From Sporothrix humicola (Eukaryota; Ascomycota; Sordariomycetes; Ophiostomatales; Ophiostomataceae): a DNA stretch of 64,000 bases. The stretch lies in contig WNYE01000081.1 in NCBI GenBank assembly GCA_021396245.1, positions 62,001-126,000 of the forward strand. The letters run 5' to 3'. Both the position numbers and the translations under genes were made by a program. Under the pieces are notes generated by a model. The model saw only the letters and a program-made list of their open reading frames with translations. It did no database searches and was not told the DNA's origin. Numbering within the stretch: position 1 is the stretch's first letter; each line of letters opens with the position of its first letter. Below are positions 9,817 to 19,882 of the stretch, one piece after another.

Positions 9817-11491
9817 TTACAGCATGAGAGCTAGCGCCAAGAAAGTGGTGGCCACTAGAGCAATGACGTTCTTGGGAGTGCACAACAAAGAAGAGGCCGA
9901 CGTCGTTGGCGAGCTAGAGGGAGGAGCCGATGTGGAGGTCGGAGAACCTGTGGAAGCAGCCGACGAGGCAAAGCCGGGCGCCGCCGCGTAGGCCGGCGTT
10001 GTGAACGGCCCGAGCGTACCGTTGGCCTGGGCGGCCTGGCTGGGGGCGGGCATGGCAGACGGGATGGGCGCGCCTGCGCTCGCAAAGGGAACAATGTTGG
10101 CCGTCGTCACGTTGAACTTTGCCGGCGCGAGGGCGATTTGGTTGTTGACGAGGTCGTAGACGACGTAGGCCGAGCGCAAGAAGGTGTCTCCGAGGATCGT
10201 GAACAGGTTGGTCGAGTTGGTGATGCCGAACCGGCAGACGGTCTGGCCGCGGAACGGCCCGCTCGCAAACGTCGCGTTGCTGTAGACGTCCTGGACCAGC
10301 TCTGCCATGCTGACGTTGATGGCGGGCCCGCCCGGCCCGCCGAACGTGAACGAGAACACACCGCCGCTGTGGGCCCGGCTGCAGGGGAGGACGGCGTCGC
10401 CGAGCTGGGTGTTGTAGGAAGCGCCGGCTTCGGCCCAGAACTGTTCCGCAATGTCCTGCGGCACTTGGGTGATTGTCGTGCCCGAGTCCAGGAGCGCATA
10501 GCCGGTGTAGTTGCCGGCAGACGTCAGGGTGTCGCGGCCGCTCGCGCTGATGGCCTCCACGGACGTCAGCGCCACGAAGAACTGCAGAAACTTTTGCGGG
10601 CCTGGGTCCTTGAGCACGTCCAGCCGGATGAGGTCGCCCTCGTATTTCTCCGTGTCGATGCCACCGAAGAGAATGTTCCCCGAGCTCGCCTCTATCGCAG
10701 GGCCGCGTGGTTAGCACAGTCAAAGTACCTTACTGAACGTCGAGCTTTGGCAAACAAAACACATACCCAGATCATTCAGCCACAAGCTGTACGCATTTGT
10801 ATTGGTCAAGTTTTGCCGGACAAGAGTCTCGCCCAGGCTCGGGTAAGCGTCAGACGGGTCGTTGGCGGCGATGGCCTCCAAGCCAGGGTAGCCAACACCC
10901 ACGAGGCCAAACGTAAGACCCTCAGCGTCCTTGCCGAGGCCCATGGTGAAACCGTGCACCGAGGCCCCCGCGATGGTGAGCGTGTCCGTAAAGTAGTCGC
11001 CGGTGACATGGTCGCCGTCGCCGTACGTGACGTTGAAACCGTTCTCTAGGTAAACTGAATAGGTCGACGACGCATCCTCATCGACTACCAAAACTCGTCA
11101 GCAGAAGCGCTACCAAAAAAAAAAAAAGAGAAAGAAATTACCATTCCCGAAAACGATCCCATAAATCCACATCATGATTCTTACAAGAGCCTTGGCTGCA
11201 GCTGTTGCTCTTGGCGCAAACGGAGGCGCTGCTGGCGAGCACCCAGACGTCGCTGCTGCCGGTATCCAGTTGGAGCTGGAGCTTCTGAGGGGGGGTGCCG
11301 ACTTCCACATCGACATAGTAGCGAGCGAGAGCATTCTCAAGAACCCCCGTAAAGGCACCGGCCCCGCGCCGGTACAAGGGCATGGGTGGTGCCCGACGCC
11401 GCGCAATGTCCCACTGAACAACGCGCTCGGGTGCGGCGGCGTGGGCAGCGGCCGCTAGTAGGGCGCCGGCAAGAACAGACGTATGCTTCAT
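9817..11491 (-). CDS. Secreted, probably GPI-anchored aspartic protease (yapsin/candidapepsin-like)
   Basis: Pepsin-fold (A1) endopeptidase of 499 residues. Exons are 11185-11491, 10767-11084 and 9817-10691; introns of 100 and 75 nt have GTAAGA/TAG and GTATGT/TAG ends, and the joins restore GSFDEDASSTYS and LNDLEASSGNILFGG. A signal peptide is evident (MKHTSVLAGALLAAAAHAA). The catalytic aspartates are D76 (LDTGSSDVW) and D277 (LLDSGTTIT). The last 70 residues are Ser/Thr/Pro-rich and end in a hydrophobic tail (VIALVATTFLALALML), the pattern of a GPI-attachment signal. It should act at the cell surface or wall on secreted proteins. The short propeptide region ends near a RRR motif at 31-33. 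No neighbouring gene shares an obvious pathway. Confidence 0.92.
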
Positions 11492-13760
11492 CGTATGGGC
11501 TGGAGAGGCGGAAAATAAGAAAGAGACGGAAGATAAGAAACCTGTACTTTGGCCGAACAGAGGCGGAATAAAGAGAGCCACAGAAGAGACAGGGCAATTG
11601 AATTAATTCTTCAGGCACCACGAACGATGCAAAAGGAGTGAAACGAGTTGGGACTGAGAAAAACCATCTACGAGAATCGTTCTCAGACGGACGGCCATTC
11701 CTGCGCGTATCTCCTATATATATATATATCGATATACACACGTCGTATCCTTGCATGCGTGTGTGTGGGAGGAAAAGCAGACGGGACCTTGTCATCAGCC
11801 CTGCTGTAAGATACGACGTACATAAATAAACTTCAGATGAGTCTGGATAGACCGGCACCAACCCTGTAGGTATGAAGAGCAGCTACAGGTGGCAGTCGAC
11901 AACAGCAGACCAGGTGAGACGAAGAGAAAAAACAAAAACAATGGTCGTAGAAGACAACGGAGGTTCTTCCGCACCATTGGCGCCACGATGTAGACTGGGC
12001 GGAGCATTCCGCGTCTTGTACAAGCTTTCCGGCTCGACATCGGGTCCACCAGGCTGGTACGAGGAATACAGCACTGCTACGAGGAATACGGTACGGACCA
12101 AATCTTGTTTTTTTTGCCTGCATAGGTTACAAGCTAGGTCTGTTAGCTGTGCTTCAGCCTCGTGAAACGGGCCATTGGCTGTCCTCTAAGTAGCTTTTCA
12201 GGGGCTGACCCACTATCCCCGCCTCTAGCGCTTAGAAGAGCCGCAGTCAAACATACATGGCCTTATTTGTCAGAACGACACCCTTTACTGTCCTGGTTCA
12301 TATGTTCATATGTACGACTGCGACACAAAAAGATACACGTCGACACCGCCATCCCGTTCATCGTCGAGCTCTCATCCCGGTAGTTTCGCCAGGGCGTGTA
12401 CAGGTAGGTACTCGCACCAACACTGTTCCACAGACAAATGCACAAATACGCAAAGCTTCAGCCTTATGATCAGCCAACGCACCGCTCAGAGCACAAAGTG
12501 TACATGTGAGTACGGAGTATTACAATTCCAAATATCACAGCGAGTCGCCCACGAACATTGGGTCACCAAAGTGATCGTCCACGCTAATTTCCACGTAAAG
12601 CCCTAAGCCTTGTCCTTCGCCCCTACCTTATTTTTTCGCGCCGCGAACTGCCCTTCTCCATAAAGGACAATGCGAGGAAGCAGAGCTTTCCTCGAACCTG
12701 CAAAGTTGTTTTCGTTTTCCCCGTACCGTGACAGGGTACCCGACGTAATAAAAGAGACCAGAGAAATGGGCTGCCTCTCTATGCAAGCGGCTATGCGGCA
12801 CATCCCAATACCACCTCGATAAAGTTGCGAGCCATACGGGGTACAGCTACGGCTTTCCGAGATGCAGTTAAGCGTGCTTCTCAAAGTGGTCGGCGACAAC
12901 CGTTGACCCCAATCTACGACTGCCATTGCAGGCAATGTTGAAGATAAAATGAAACAAACAAAAAAAACGGAACGGAACATATAAGTTAACAGAAAAAAAA
13001 TTAAGGCCATATCTAGCTAATAGCTAAGCGCGACTGGGAGCCTTGCCATAGTGGCTGTTGACTAGATTGGCACAGTTTCTTTTTTAGGTTTTAACCGTTG
13101 ATTTTATTTAGAAAAAGAATAAAATACTTCAATCTTAATCAGTGTTTTGTTTTGGTGTAACTTCTCATGGCGCTGATATTCCTGGAACATCCCAAGTTGT
13201 TTTTGTACATCTAGTTGTCTCTTAAACAAGGGCAAGTTTTAAGCAGAGAAATCCTGTTCAACGAGATTTCGACTTGAAACCAATTGTGGTCGGGGTTTCG
13301 CAAAGTTCATCCCCCTTTGTACTGGTCCGCAATATGAATACCCCGCAACGTTCAAGCAGGCTCGTGGAAATCATAAAATTTGAGCGAGAGAACAAACATA
13401 AAAAAAAACCAAAAAAAAAACCCCAGAGAACATGAACGTCGAACATGGACGTCGAACATGAATAGTATTCGCTGATATGCCACGCATGAACAATGGAGCG
13501 CAGCAACAACGAACATCATCAACAATTTAACCTGCACAACGTGACAGAGGTGTTCAAATGAAATGATGGAGTCTTTTGCCCTCAGTAAATGAGTGGTATA
13601 TTAATCCCAAGAGTCCAGTCGACATGATTGAATTGATTTCTTATTCCTTATTCCATCACCAAACAATCTCGCAACCTCTCAGAAAGCATCACAAGAACCA
13701 GACGAAAACAAAACAAAAACGGTCGATTATTTTTTCCAGTGAAAGAAGCGATTGGCCAAG
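11492..13760. other. Intergenic region, no gene recognised
   Basis: 2.3 kb without a credible gene. A (TA)n run occupies 11715-11729, about 225 bp upstream of the aspartic protease start, and may serve as its TATA region. Open frames at 11833-12165 overlap on both strands and look random. About 13075-13140 is AT-rich. The last 100 bp is probably the 5' UTR of the next gene. Confidence 0.55.
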
Positions 13761-15665
13761 ATGTCGAGTGACAGGGGACATGAGAGCGGCAGCGAGAGCG
13801 GCGGCAGCCTGTCTAGTGGCTCCAGTGGCTCTAGCAACCCTAGCAGCCCACGCAGTGAGCGCAGTCCAACTCCGCCTCTCAACGAGACGTACTACCCGCT
13901 TGTGCCGGGCAGGCCGTCTCCCAAGTCTAATTTGGACGTGCTTCCGCCCGAGGTCCTCCAGAACATCATTGACGAAGCATTCCCCGACCGCGTCGAGAAG
14001 CCCGACTACGATCCGCGCCGCGACCCGTTCGAGGACAAGGCCCGCGCCGAAATCGAGAGAATGGTGGCAGATGGTCGCTACCCTCAAGAGGTGCGGGCCC
14101 TGGCTTTCCGGCGGCTGCGGAGCATTGTGTGGCCGACGTTTTCCGTCTGGCCGACCCGTGCGCTCCGCGACATTGACGAGATCAAGGCCGGCGTCTGTGC
14201 CAGCCGCACAGTGGCCAAGCTCGCTCGTGTGGTTGTCCTAGACAACCAGCACTTTCGCAAGGCCGTCCTCAGTGGGGAGGAGGGTCTGGGCGAGCAAGCC
14301 GGCCACTTTGGGGTCATTGGCGAGGACGGAGGCGTCGATATTGACTGGGGCAGCGAGGAGGAAGACGAGGTGGTGCTTGAGGACGACTCGTACGACATGG
14401 TGGCACGGCGACGCAACCAGCGACTTGTCATTTGCTCTCTATTTGATCTCCTGATCAACCTGCCAAACGTGCAGTACCTTCACTGCACGTCGACGGGGCT
14501 TGCTTCTCTGACCGACCTGGAGTTTGACCCCGACGACGACCGTGAGTACAACATGGAAGAGGACCAAGACTGTCTTTTGCCGAAACTTCAGCACCTTACC
14601 CTCCAGTCCAAGAGAGGTTATGATGCGGAAGACCGCAAACTGGACATTGATGGCACCCTGCTTACCCACTCTCTCTTTATCCAGACTCTGAAGCTCGTCT
14701 ACTTTGTGCGTGTCTACGACTCTAACCCGAACCCAGACAGAATGCGCCCGTACGACCGGCCGGCCGCTCTTCGCAACCTGCGCAACCTGGAGCTCAAGAA
14801 CTGCTACATGAGCCTCTACTGTCTGCAAAGAGCCATCCGCTTGGCCGGTCCGCTGCTCCAAAACGTCACGATCGACGTCCACCGTGGTACGTGCCGCCCC
14901 TCTTCGGAGCAAAATGCCCGTTTCCTAACTAACCCGATGCAAAGCCACGACGACCCGGGATTTGTGAACAACAGCTTCACCTGCTACGATGTTCTCCACA
15001 CCCTCAGGCCCTGGCAGGCCACCTCGCTCCGCACCCTGACGCTGCGGCGCGCCTTCCACACCGGCTCCGCTCCCGGTCCCGGCCGCCGCGTCGACGAGAA
15101 GGAGGACTTTGCCATTATGCACCGCAAGTACGACTCGTCGCTGCGCCTGCTGCCCGGCTTCACCGCCCTCCACACCCTCCGCATCAGCATCGACTTGCTG
15201 GATTGGCGCCAGGTCTGGAGCTGGTCCGACTCCACCGACATGCCCGCCATCCGCACCGTCGCCGACGACATTGCCGCCAACCTCCCGCCCAGCCTGGCCA
15301 CGCTCGAGATCCTAGACGTCGACTACCACGACACGCTGAGCGAGCCCTACTACGCCGAGCCCGACGAGAACGACGACGTGTTTGGCCTGAGTCTTCTTGT
15401 AGACGCCACTCTTTCTGGGTGGTGGCCGCGGCGCCAGGCTCTGGCTCAGGCCGTTGTTGCCGCCATCCGCAACGGTCGCTACCCGTCTCTCACGTCCATT
15501 GGCTTCCCCATCACCAAGCACCCCGACAGCGCCGTGGCGGTCCAAACTGTCGAGTTCTTGGTCGGCAACCCTCCGCGCACCGTCTCCATCGAGTCCCACA
15601 TGGCCCATGCCATTCTGGTTTTGCCAGAGCATGACAAGTCGACTCTTGTCCGTGGCAACTTGTAA
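13761..15665 (+). CDS. Divergent F-box/LRR-like protein, family member 1
   Basis: Single-exon protein of 634 residues, function unknown. The N-terminus is low-complexity Ser/Gly. An F-box-like start follows (LPPEVLQNIIDEAF, about 55-70), then an acidic stretch and leucine-rich segments. The C-terminal third shares a scaffold with the copies at 45.8, 54.2 and 56.9 kb and the fragment at 32.6 kb: CYDVLHTLRPW, a SLRLLPGFTALHTLRIS block, ISIDLLDWRQV, DDIAANLPPSLATLE and WWPRRQALAQAVV. F-box/LRR proteins generally act as substrate adaptors of SCF ubiquitin ligases, but the F-box here is weak and that role is inference. The ATG at 13761 begins MSSDRGHES after an in-frame leader lacking ATG. The 3' flank is duplicated at 18.15 kb. 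Confidence 0.75.
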   Translation: MSSDRGHESGSESGGSLSSGSSGSSNPSSPRSERSPTPPLNETYYPLVPGRPSPKSNLDVLPPEVLQNIIDEAFPDRVEKPDYDPRRDPFEDKARAEIERMVADGRYPQEVRALAFRRLRSIVWPTFSVWPTRALRDIDEIKAGVCASRTVAKLARVVVLDNQHFRKAVLSGEEGLGEQAGHFGVIGEDGGVDIDWGSEEEDEVVLEDDSYDMVARRRNQRLVICSLFDLLINLPNVQYLHCTSTGLASLTDLEFDPDDDREYNMEEDQDCLLPKLQHLTLQSKRGYDAEDRKLDIDGTLLTHSLFIQTLKLVYFVRVYDSNPNPDRMRPYDRPAALRNLRNLELKNCYMSLYCLQRAIRLAGPLLQNVTIDVHRGTCRPSSEQNARFLTNPMQSHDDPGFVNNSFTCYDVLHTLRPWQATSLRTLTLRRAFHTGSAPGPGRRVDEKEDFAIMHRKYDSSLRLLPGFTALHTLRISIDLLDWRQVWSWSDSTDMPAIRTVADDIAANLPPSLATLEILDVDYHDTLSEPYYAEPDENDDVFGLSLLVDATLSGWWPRRQALAQAVVAAIRNGRYPSLTSIGFPITKHPDSAVAVQTVEFLVGNPPRTVSIESHMAHAILVLPEHDKSTLVRGNL

Positions 15666-16747
15666 GTGTAGCGGCAAGTAAAACTTTCTCGTGAGTATTT
15701 CCTTATGACTAAAGATCTTGCCTCTCTTGTTGTCCTTTCCTTCCTTTTTTCCTTGGTATATTCCCTTTAGATCTTCAGGTAAGTATCTTTTCGCTGGCCG
15801 AGAAATACTGGAAAGTTTGAATACATATGCCCATTGGGCCTCTCCACAAAGAACGATATTTTTCTCTTTGATGCTTGTAATGTTTGTAAAATTGTAAATT
15901 GTAAAAATAATTGGTTTCTACGCAAAAGTTCCCATGAATGATTTGCAAGGGGTGACCCTGTCGCCCTTCGTCATTCTATTTCAAGGCACGCTTCTGTGAT
16001 GTCTTTAAAGGCTATTAAAATCACAAAGGTTTTCAAAAGGCCGGGGAAGATTGGGGTTGATGGGGTCCACTGAACAGCTTGGCAGGGAGGAGACATGGGG
16101 CGAGGGGCAAGAAATCAACCCGTTAAAATGATAAACAAAAGATTGCAGCACAAATTTAGAACAAGGGTTAAAAAGCACTTCCAAGTCTAAAGACGATCAT
16201 TGACGAGTGTCCCCATATATGGGACGGTTCTGGCTACCAGAACAAGAATGACGATAACAAATTTGAAATTAGGCCGGAAAACTGCACTTGTAAGCCGGAG
16301 GTCGGATATGCGGGCTGGGCGGCCAACTCTCCGGCCGCGAAATCTTACTAGAATTTTGTCTCGCGGAAAGGGTGGTGAAGATGGCGGTAGATGACAAATT
16401 CGAGGTTTTATTTGGAGGTGATGATGTATTTGGTTCTTGCAGTGAAGGGGTTTCTGCGGCGTGATGTCTTTCAAGTGTGTCACCGAGCCGTTGACTATTT
16501 CAGTTTTACACTTCTTAACACAATTTCATTTTCTGAGATTTACTCGAATTCACGGTCAGTTTGTATGTTAGGGAACGAGAAACAAAGGTATAATACGCAT
16601 CATCGTTTCCTCTTCCCGATTAATGTCTAGAAACAAACGTATGTGCTGGACAAGCATGTGCCCTGAAAATTTCCATTTGCTTCATTGTGCTAGTTTTCTT
16701 CACCGCAACAAAAGTAGCTTGTGAGGTTCTGTGGAATGTGGGCGCAT
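15666..16747. other. Intergenic between convergent genes
   Basis: Contains the duplicated 3'-flank segment (15778-15885) and otherwise unremarkable sequence. No gene is supported in either strand. Confidence 0.55.
15778..15885 (+). repeat. Dispersed repeat, copy 1 (pairs with 18147-18250)
   Basis: Begins at GGTAAGTAT and runs through CGCTGGCCG, GGAAAGTTTGAATACATATG, CCTCTCCACAA and TTTGATG. The same words in the same order and spacing occur at 18147-18250, with scattered substitutions. This copy is about 110 bp beyond the stop of the F-box/LRR-like gene at 13.8 kb. Confidence 0.85.
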
Positions 16748-17560
16748 CTACAGGGGTGCAGCGTTTTGATATAAATCTTGTTTTATTTTATCTTTGGCTG
16801 CCATTTCCATCTTTTCTGTGAAAGACAGCATGTGAGGCATCTCAACTTCCTCACAGTTCTCCAAGAGCCAGTCCCGGCAACGCTGCTGGTCATCTTTTTT
16901 GTCCCCAATGGCCACACTCGGCCCGTCTCGCTTCCAGTAGGCTCCCTCAAACCATTCTGGCCAGAATCCGCCGTACTCCCAGTCGATGATGGCGTTGATC
17001 TTCAGAGTCTCAGTGTCCACAAGGACGTTATGCTGGCCCAGATCGTTGTGGCAGAAGACGTACTCTCCGTCGCCGAGGTCTGCTTTTGGCTTCCAGCAGC
17101 TGTGCGACTTCCAGAAGCCTGTGTGCACTCGATTCGGCGCACAGAGAAATTCCTCGCCTGGCACGCCCGGTTTGCTCGATCTCAGGGACTTGAGAGTTGC
17201 GATATGCTGCTCAAGCTCCTTTGTCACGACAGCCTTTTGGTCGTCTGTAAGACGTTTCATGCTGACGCCAGGGACAAGCTCCGTGCTAAACGTAAAGGTA
17301 CCGTCGTCTTCATATGCAAAGTGTAGCTTTGGAAGGGGAATGTTTGTTTTCTCACGGAGGTACGTGAGGATGACTGCGTCCGTCTTCCACCGCTGTGGTA
17401 GCGCGGCAGATGGACGCCAGCCGATTGAGTTGGCGATCCATTCATGCCGTCTTAGCGTGCGCTTGATAAAAGAGTTCCCCACTTCAAAGTATTTCTTGTC
17501 TTGGGTGGCGCCCGTGCAGCACGCCTCCGCATGTTTGTTGAGATCGCCGGTCGTAACCAT
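16748..17560 (-). CDS. Aminoglycoside phosphotransferase-like (APH/choline kinase fold) kinase
   Basis: Small kinase-fold protein of 270 residues, single exon. The catalytic loop reads CHNDLGQHN (H-x-D-x4-N type) and the metal-binding motif is IIDWEYGGF, together diagnostic of the APH family. The following WPEWFEGAYW is typical of fungal APH proteins. The N-terminal ATP-binding lobe is recognisable by weak similarity only (ILTYLREKTNIPLPKLH). I chose the ATG at 17560 (MVTTGDLNKH) because the in-frame extension upstream passes through a poly-lysine A-tract. Fungal APH proteins are numerous and their substrates mostly unknown, so no drug-resistance role is implied. The segment before the catalytic loop looks shorter than in many relatives. 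Confidence 0.85.
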   Translation of the reverse strand: MVTTGDLNKHAEACCTGATQDKKYFEVGNSFIKRTLRRHEWIANSIGWRPSAALPQRWKTDAVILTYLREKTNIPLPKLHFAYEDDGTFTFSTELVPGVSMKRLTDDQKAVVTKELEQHIATLKSLRSSKPGVPGEEFLCAPNRVHTGFWKSHSCWKPKADLGDGEYVFCHNDLGQHNVLVDTETLKINAIIDWEYGGFWPEWFEGAYWKRDGPSVAIGDKKDDQQRCRDWLLENCEEVEMPHMLSFTEKMEMAAKDKIKQDLYQNAAPL

Positions 17561-18146
17561 CTTGTTGTCGTTAAAAATGAGATGTTGAAACTTTGGATTG
17601 GAGGCTGAAAATTTAAAACGGATTTTTTTTTTTTTTTTCATTTGTCTCATGTCGGCGGGGGAACACTTTACCCCTCAAGCTTTTTTGTCGTGGGGGCACA
17701 ACCCCTCCATGGGTGCAGAGATTCGTATGGCTGTGCAGGGAGTGTGAAAACAAGGCGGTCAAATATGAGATTACAAGACGCGTTTGCCTAGAGTCCTTGC
17801 AGAAAAACCAGCAGGTAGTGGTGTGGCAACAAGGAATGCCTGCTTCGCTCATATCTAGTAAACAATGTTTCTTATGAGAAATCCAGCCTTGTGGATGTCG
17901 CTAAACCGCTCTTCCCGTACTTATCAGCGGCGTGCTTCACTGTTCCTATGTTATCTATATTTCTGTTTAATAGTTTGCAAACACCACGTTCAAAAATCGG
18001 CTTCATTTGCTACCGTTCTTTACAGAAATGAGGAAGCTAGTTCTGAGTGTTAAAGAACTAGCCAAAGTCCCGAGTCTACGCCAATATTCCTGGTCGGGGC
18101 CATCCTAAGCGCCTAAATTATATATTTCTATGGATCTATCCCGGTA

Positions 18147-18250
18147 AGTATTTATGTCGCTGGCCGCGAAATAATGGAAAGTTTAGATACATATGCCCCT
18201 TGGTCCTCTCCACAACGTACAGTGTTTTCTTTTTGATGTTTGAAAAAAAG
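18147..18250 (+). repeat. Dispersed repeat, copy 2 (pairs with 15778-15885)
   Basis: Matches copy 1 over about 100 bp, beginning GGTAAGTAT and including CGCTGGCCGCGAAATA, GGAAAGTTTAGATACATATG and CCTCTCCACAACG. No F-box/LRR-like coding sequence survives upstream, so this may be the 3' flank of a lost paralogue. Confidence 0.8.
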
Positions 18251-18260
18251 TTAATATTAA

Positions 18261-18344
18261 ACAAAAATATTTATAAACAATACAAAAATATTTATATACA
18301 ATACAAAAATATTTATATACAATACAAAAATATTAAATAACAAC
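18261..18344. repeat. 21-bp AT-rich tandem repeat, about 4 units
   Basis: ACAAAAATATTTATATACAA plus T repeats at 18261, 18282, 18303 and, degenerately, 18324. It lies at the edge of the decayed AT-rich block. Confidence 0.9.
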
Positions 18345-19882
18345 AAAAATAAAAAACTCGTTAACAGTTTAACGAAACTAAAAAGTGTCTAAGTCGTCAA
18401 CCGAACTACTCCTGTTTCCAAAACCCCCACGTTCGAAAAACTCATTTAAACGCTACCCGAATTTACGGTAAATATACTCCTATTAAAGCTATTTAATATA
18501 ATTTTTAATAATGCTTTGCTAAACAAGCTAAATGTTAACGCTTTACTCTTGTATAACTTGCGCGATACTATTAAGCTTAGACTCGGCACCCCACGGTTTC
18601 GTAAGCTACTTATATGGTAGATTGACGACGAAACGGTTGGCGGTTTCGGTTTAATAAGGTGAATAAATTGTGATGGGCCAGAATAGGAGCATGTCTAGAG
18701 AACACAGTTCCCGGTGATGTTCTTCATGTTGTATGTATATTAAGCCGTTATTATAATCCTTCTTTTCTTTTATGTTTCGACTTAGAGGAAAAATTTATTT
18801 CTATTCTTTCTTCTACTATTCTTAATGTTTAATCCTTATAGCGCTATTAGTATAAACATATTTTTAAGTATTTATATAAGGATCTAAAAATCTACAAAAC
18901 AAATTTGTATGAAATTGTTAAACTTATCAACGACGTTAGGAAATTTGAAAAAAAAAAAAAGACATTTCGAAAGAAGAAGTTGTGAAAAACAGTATTCTTC
19001 TTTATATAAAAAGTCAGTACCCCGTGCTCAAACGGACATAAATAGAACGGACATATTTTAAGCTGCCTTGTGGGGTCCGATCCGGGGTTGCATCCGCCAA
19101 GAAGTTTTTTCATTGCGGAAGAAATAATCAGCAACCCCCTTTTGCGGATTCTTTGCCCCAGAGATTTCATGCAGCATACTCTCGATTGGATAATGTAAAG
19201 TTGGCAGAATAATGAACAAGAAAACAATACTTGGAAACGGTTAAAAAATGTTGCACAACGAACGACATAGATACTGTGCAAAGCAAGAAACCTGTTTGAA
19301 TGGTCGAGCACCACGTGTTTCGTATCAGCCTTGCAACCCGTCACATTAGCATTGGCAAACGAATACGAAGTTGAGAAAGCGAAAGCGAACATGGCTCCCT
19401 GGTTAACTAAGAAGTTTGTCAGTTCCTGCCCAACTAAATTTTACCATCACAAAGCGATAGCGGTCTCCGGCACTTATCTAGGTTAGGGTGGCTGATGCCG
19501 AGATGTTGGCGCGACGCGTGATTGGGGGGAAGGTGAGTCGGAAATGGGTAAATTCTGGAAAATTTGGGGCTTCTTAGGCGTCCATACATGGTTTGAGGGG
19601 GAGTTGAAGGGGCGTCTCGGGGTAGAAAACGGGGGCTTCATGAATCACAAAGACGCACGAAAAGGCCAAAGTACGGCCAAAAAAAAAAAAAAAAAATGCG
19701 GGACCTGAGGTCAGTGCTTAGTCGATCGCACGCTCTTTGCTCACCCTCCGATTTCATCTCCACCAATTCTATTCATCCATTGACATCGCGACAACAACGC
19801 CCGATTTGACTCGAGTTTTCAGTCAGTCTCTTTGTGTTTTCAGACTACAAACCAGCGCCCCAGCTGGCCAGCCATCGCCACC

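Larger units (their letters stand above)
17561..19882. other. Gene-poor, AT-rich intergenic block
   Basis: Holds the second copy of the dispersed repeat, a 21-bp tandem repeat and a strongly AT-rich segment (about 18240-18900) rich in TpA with no open frame. That is the profile left by repeat-induced point mutation of an old element. A 166-codon minus-strand frame at 18892-19392 lacks any family motif and ends in a poly-A region, so I do not call it. The last 150 bp is the regulator promoter, with a poly-A run at 19680-19696. Confidence 0.6.

Noticed and set aside
18892..19392. 166-codon minus-strand frame
   Set aside because: Begins near unrelated promoter sequence, ends in a poly-A/AT-rich tract and has no family motif.
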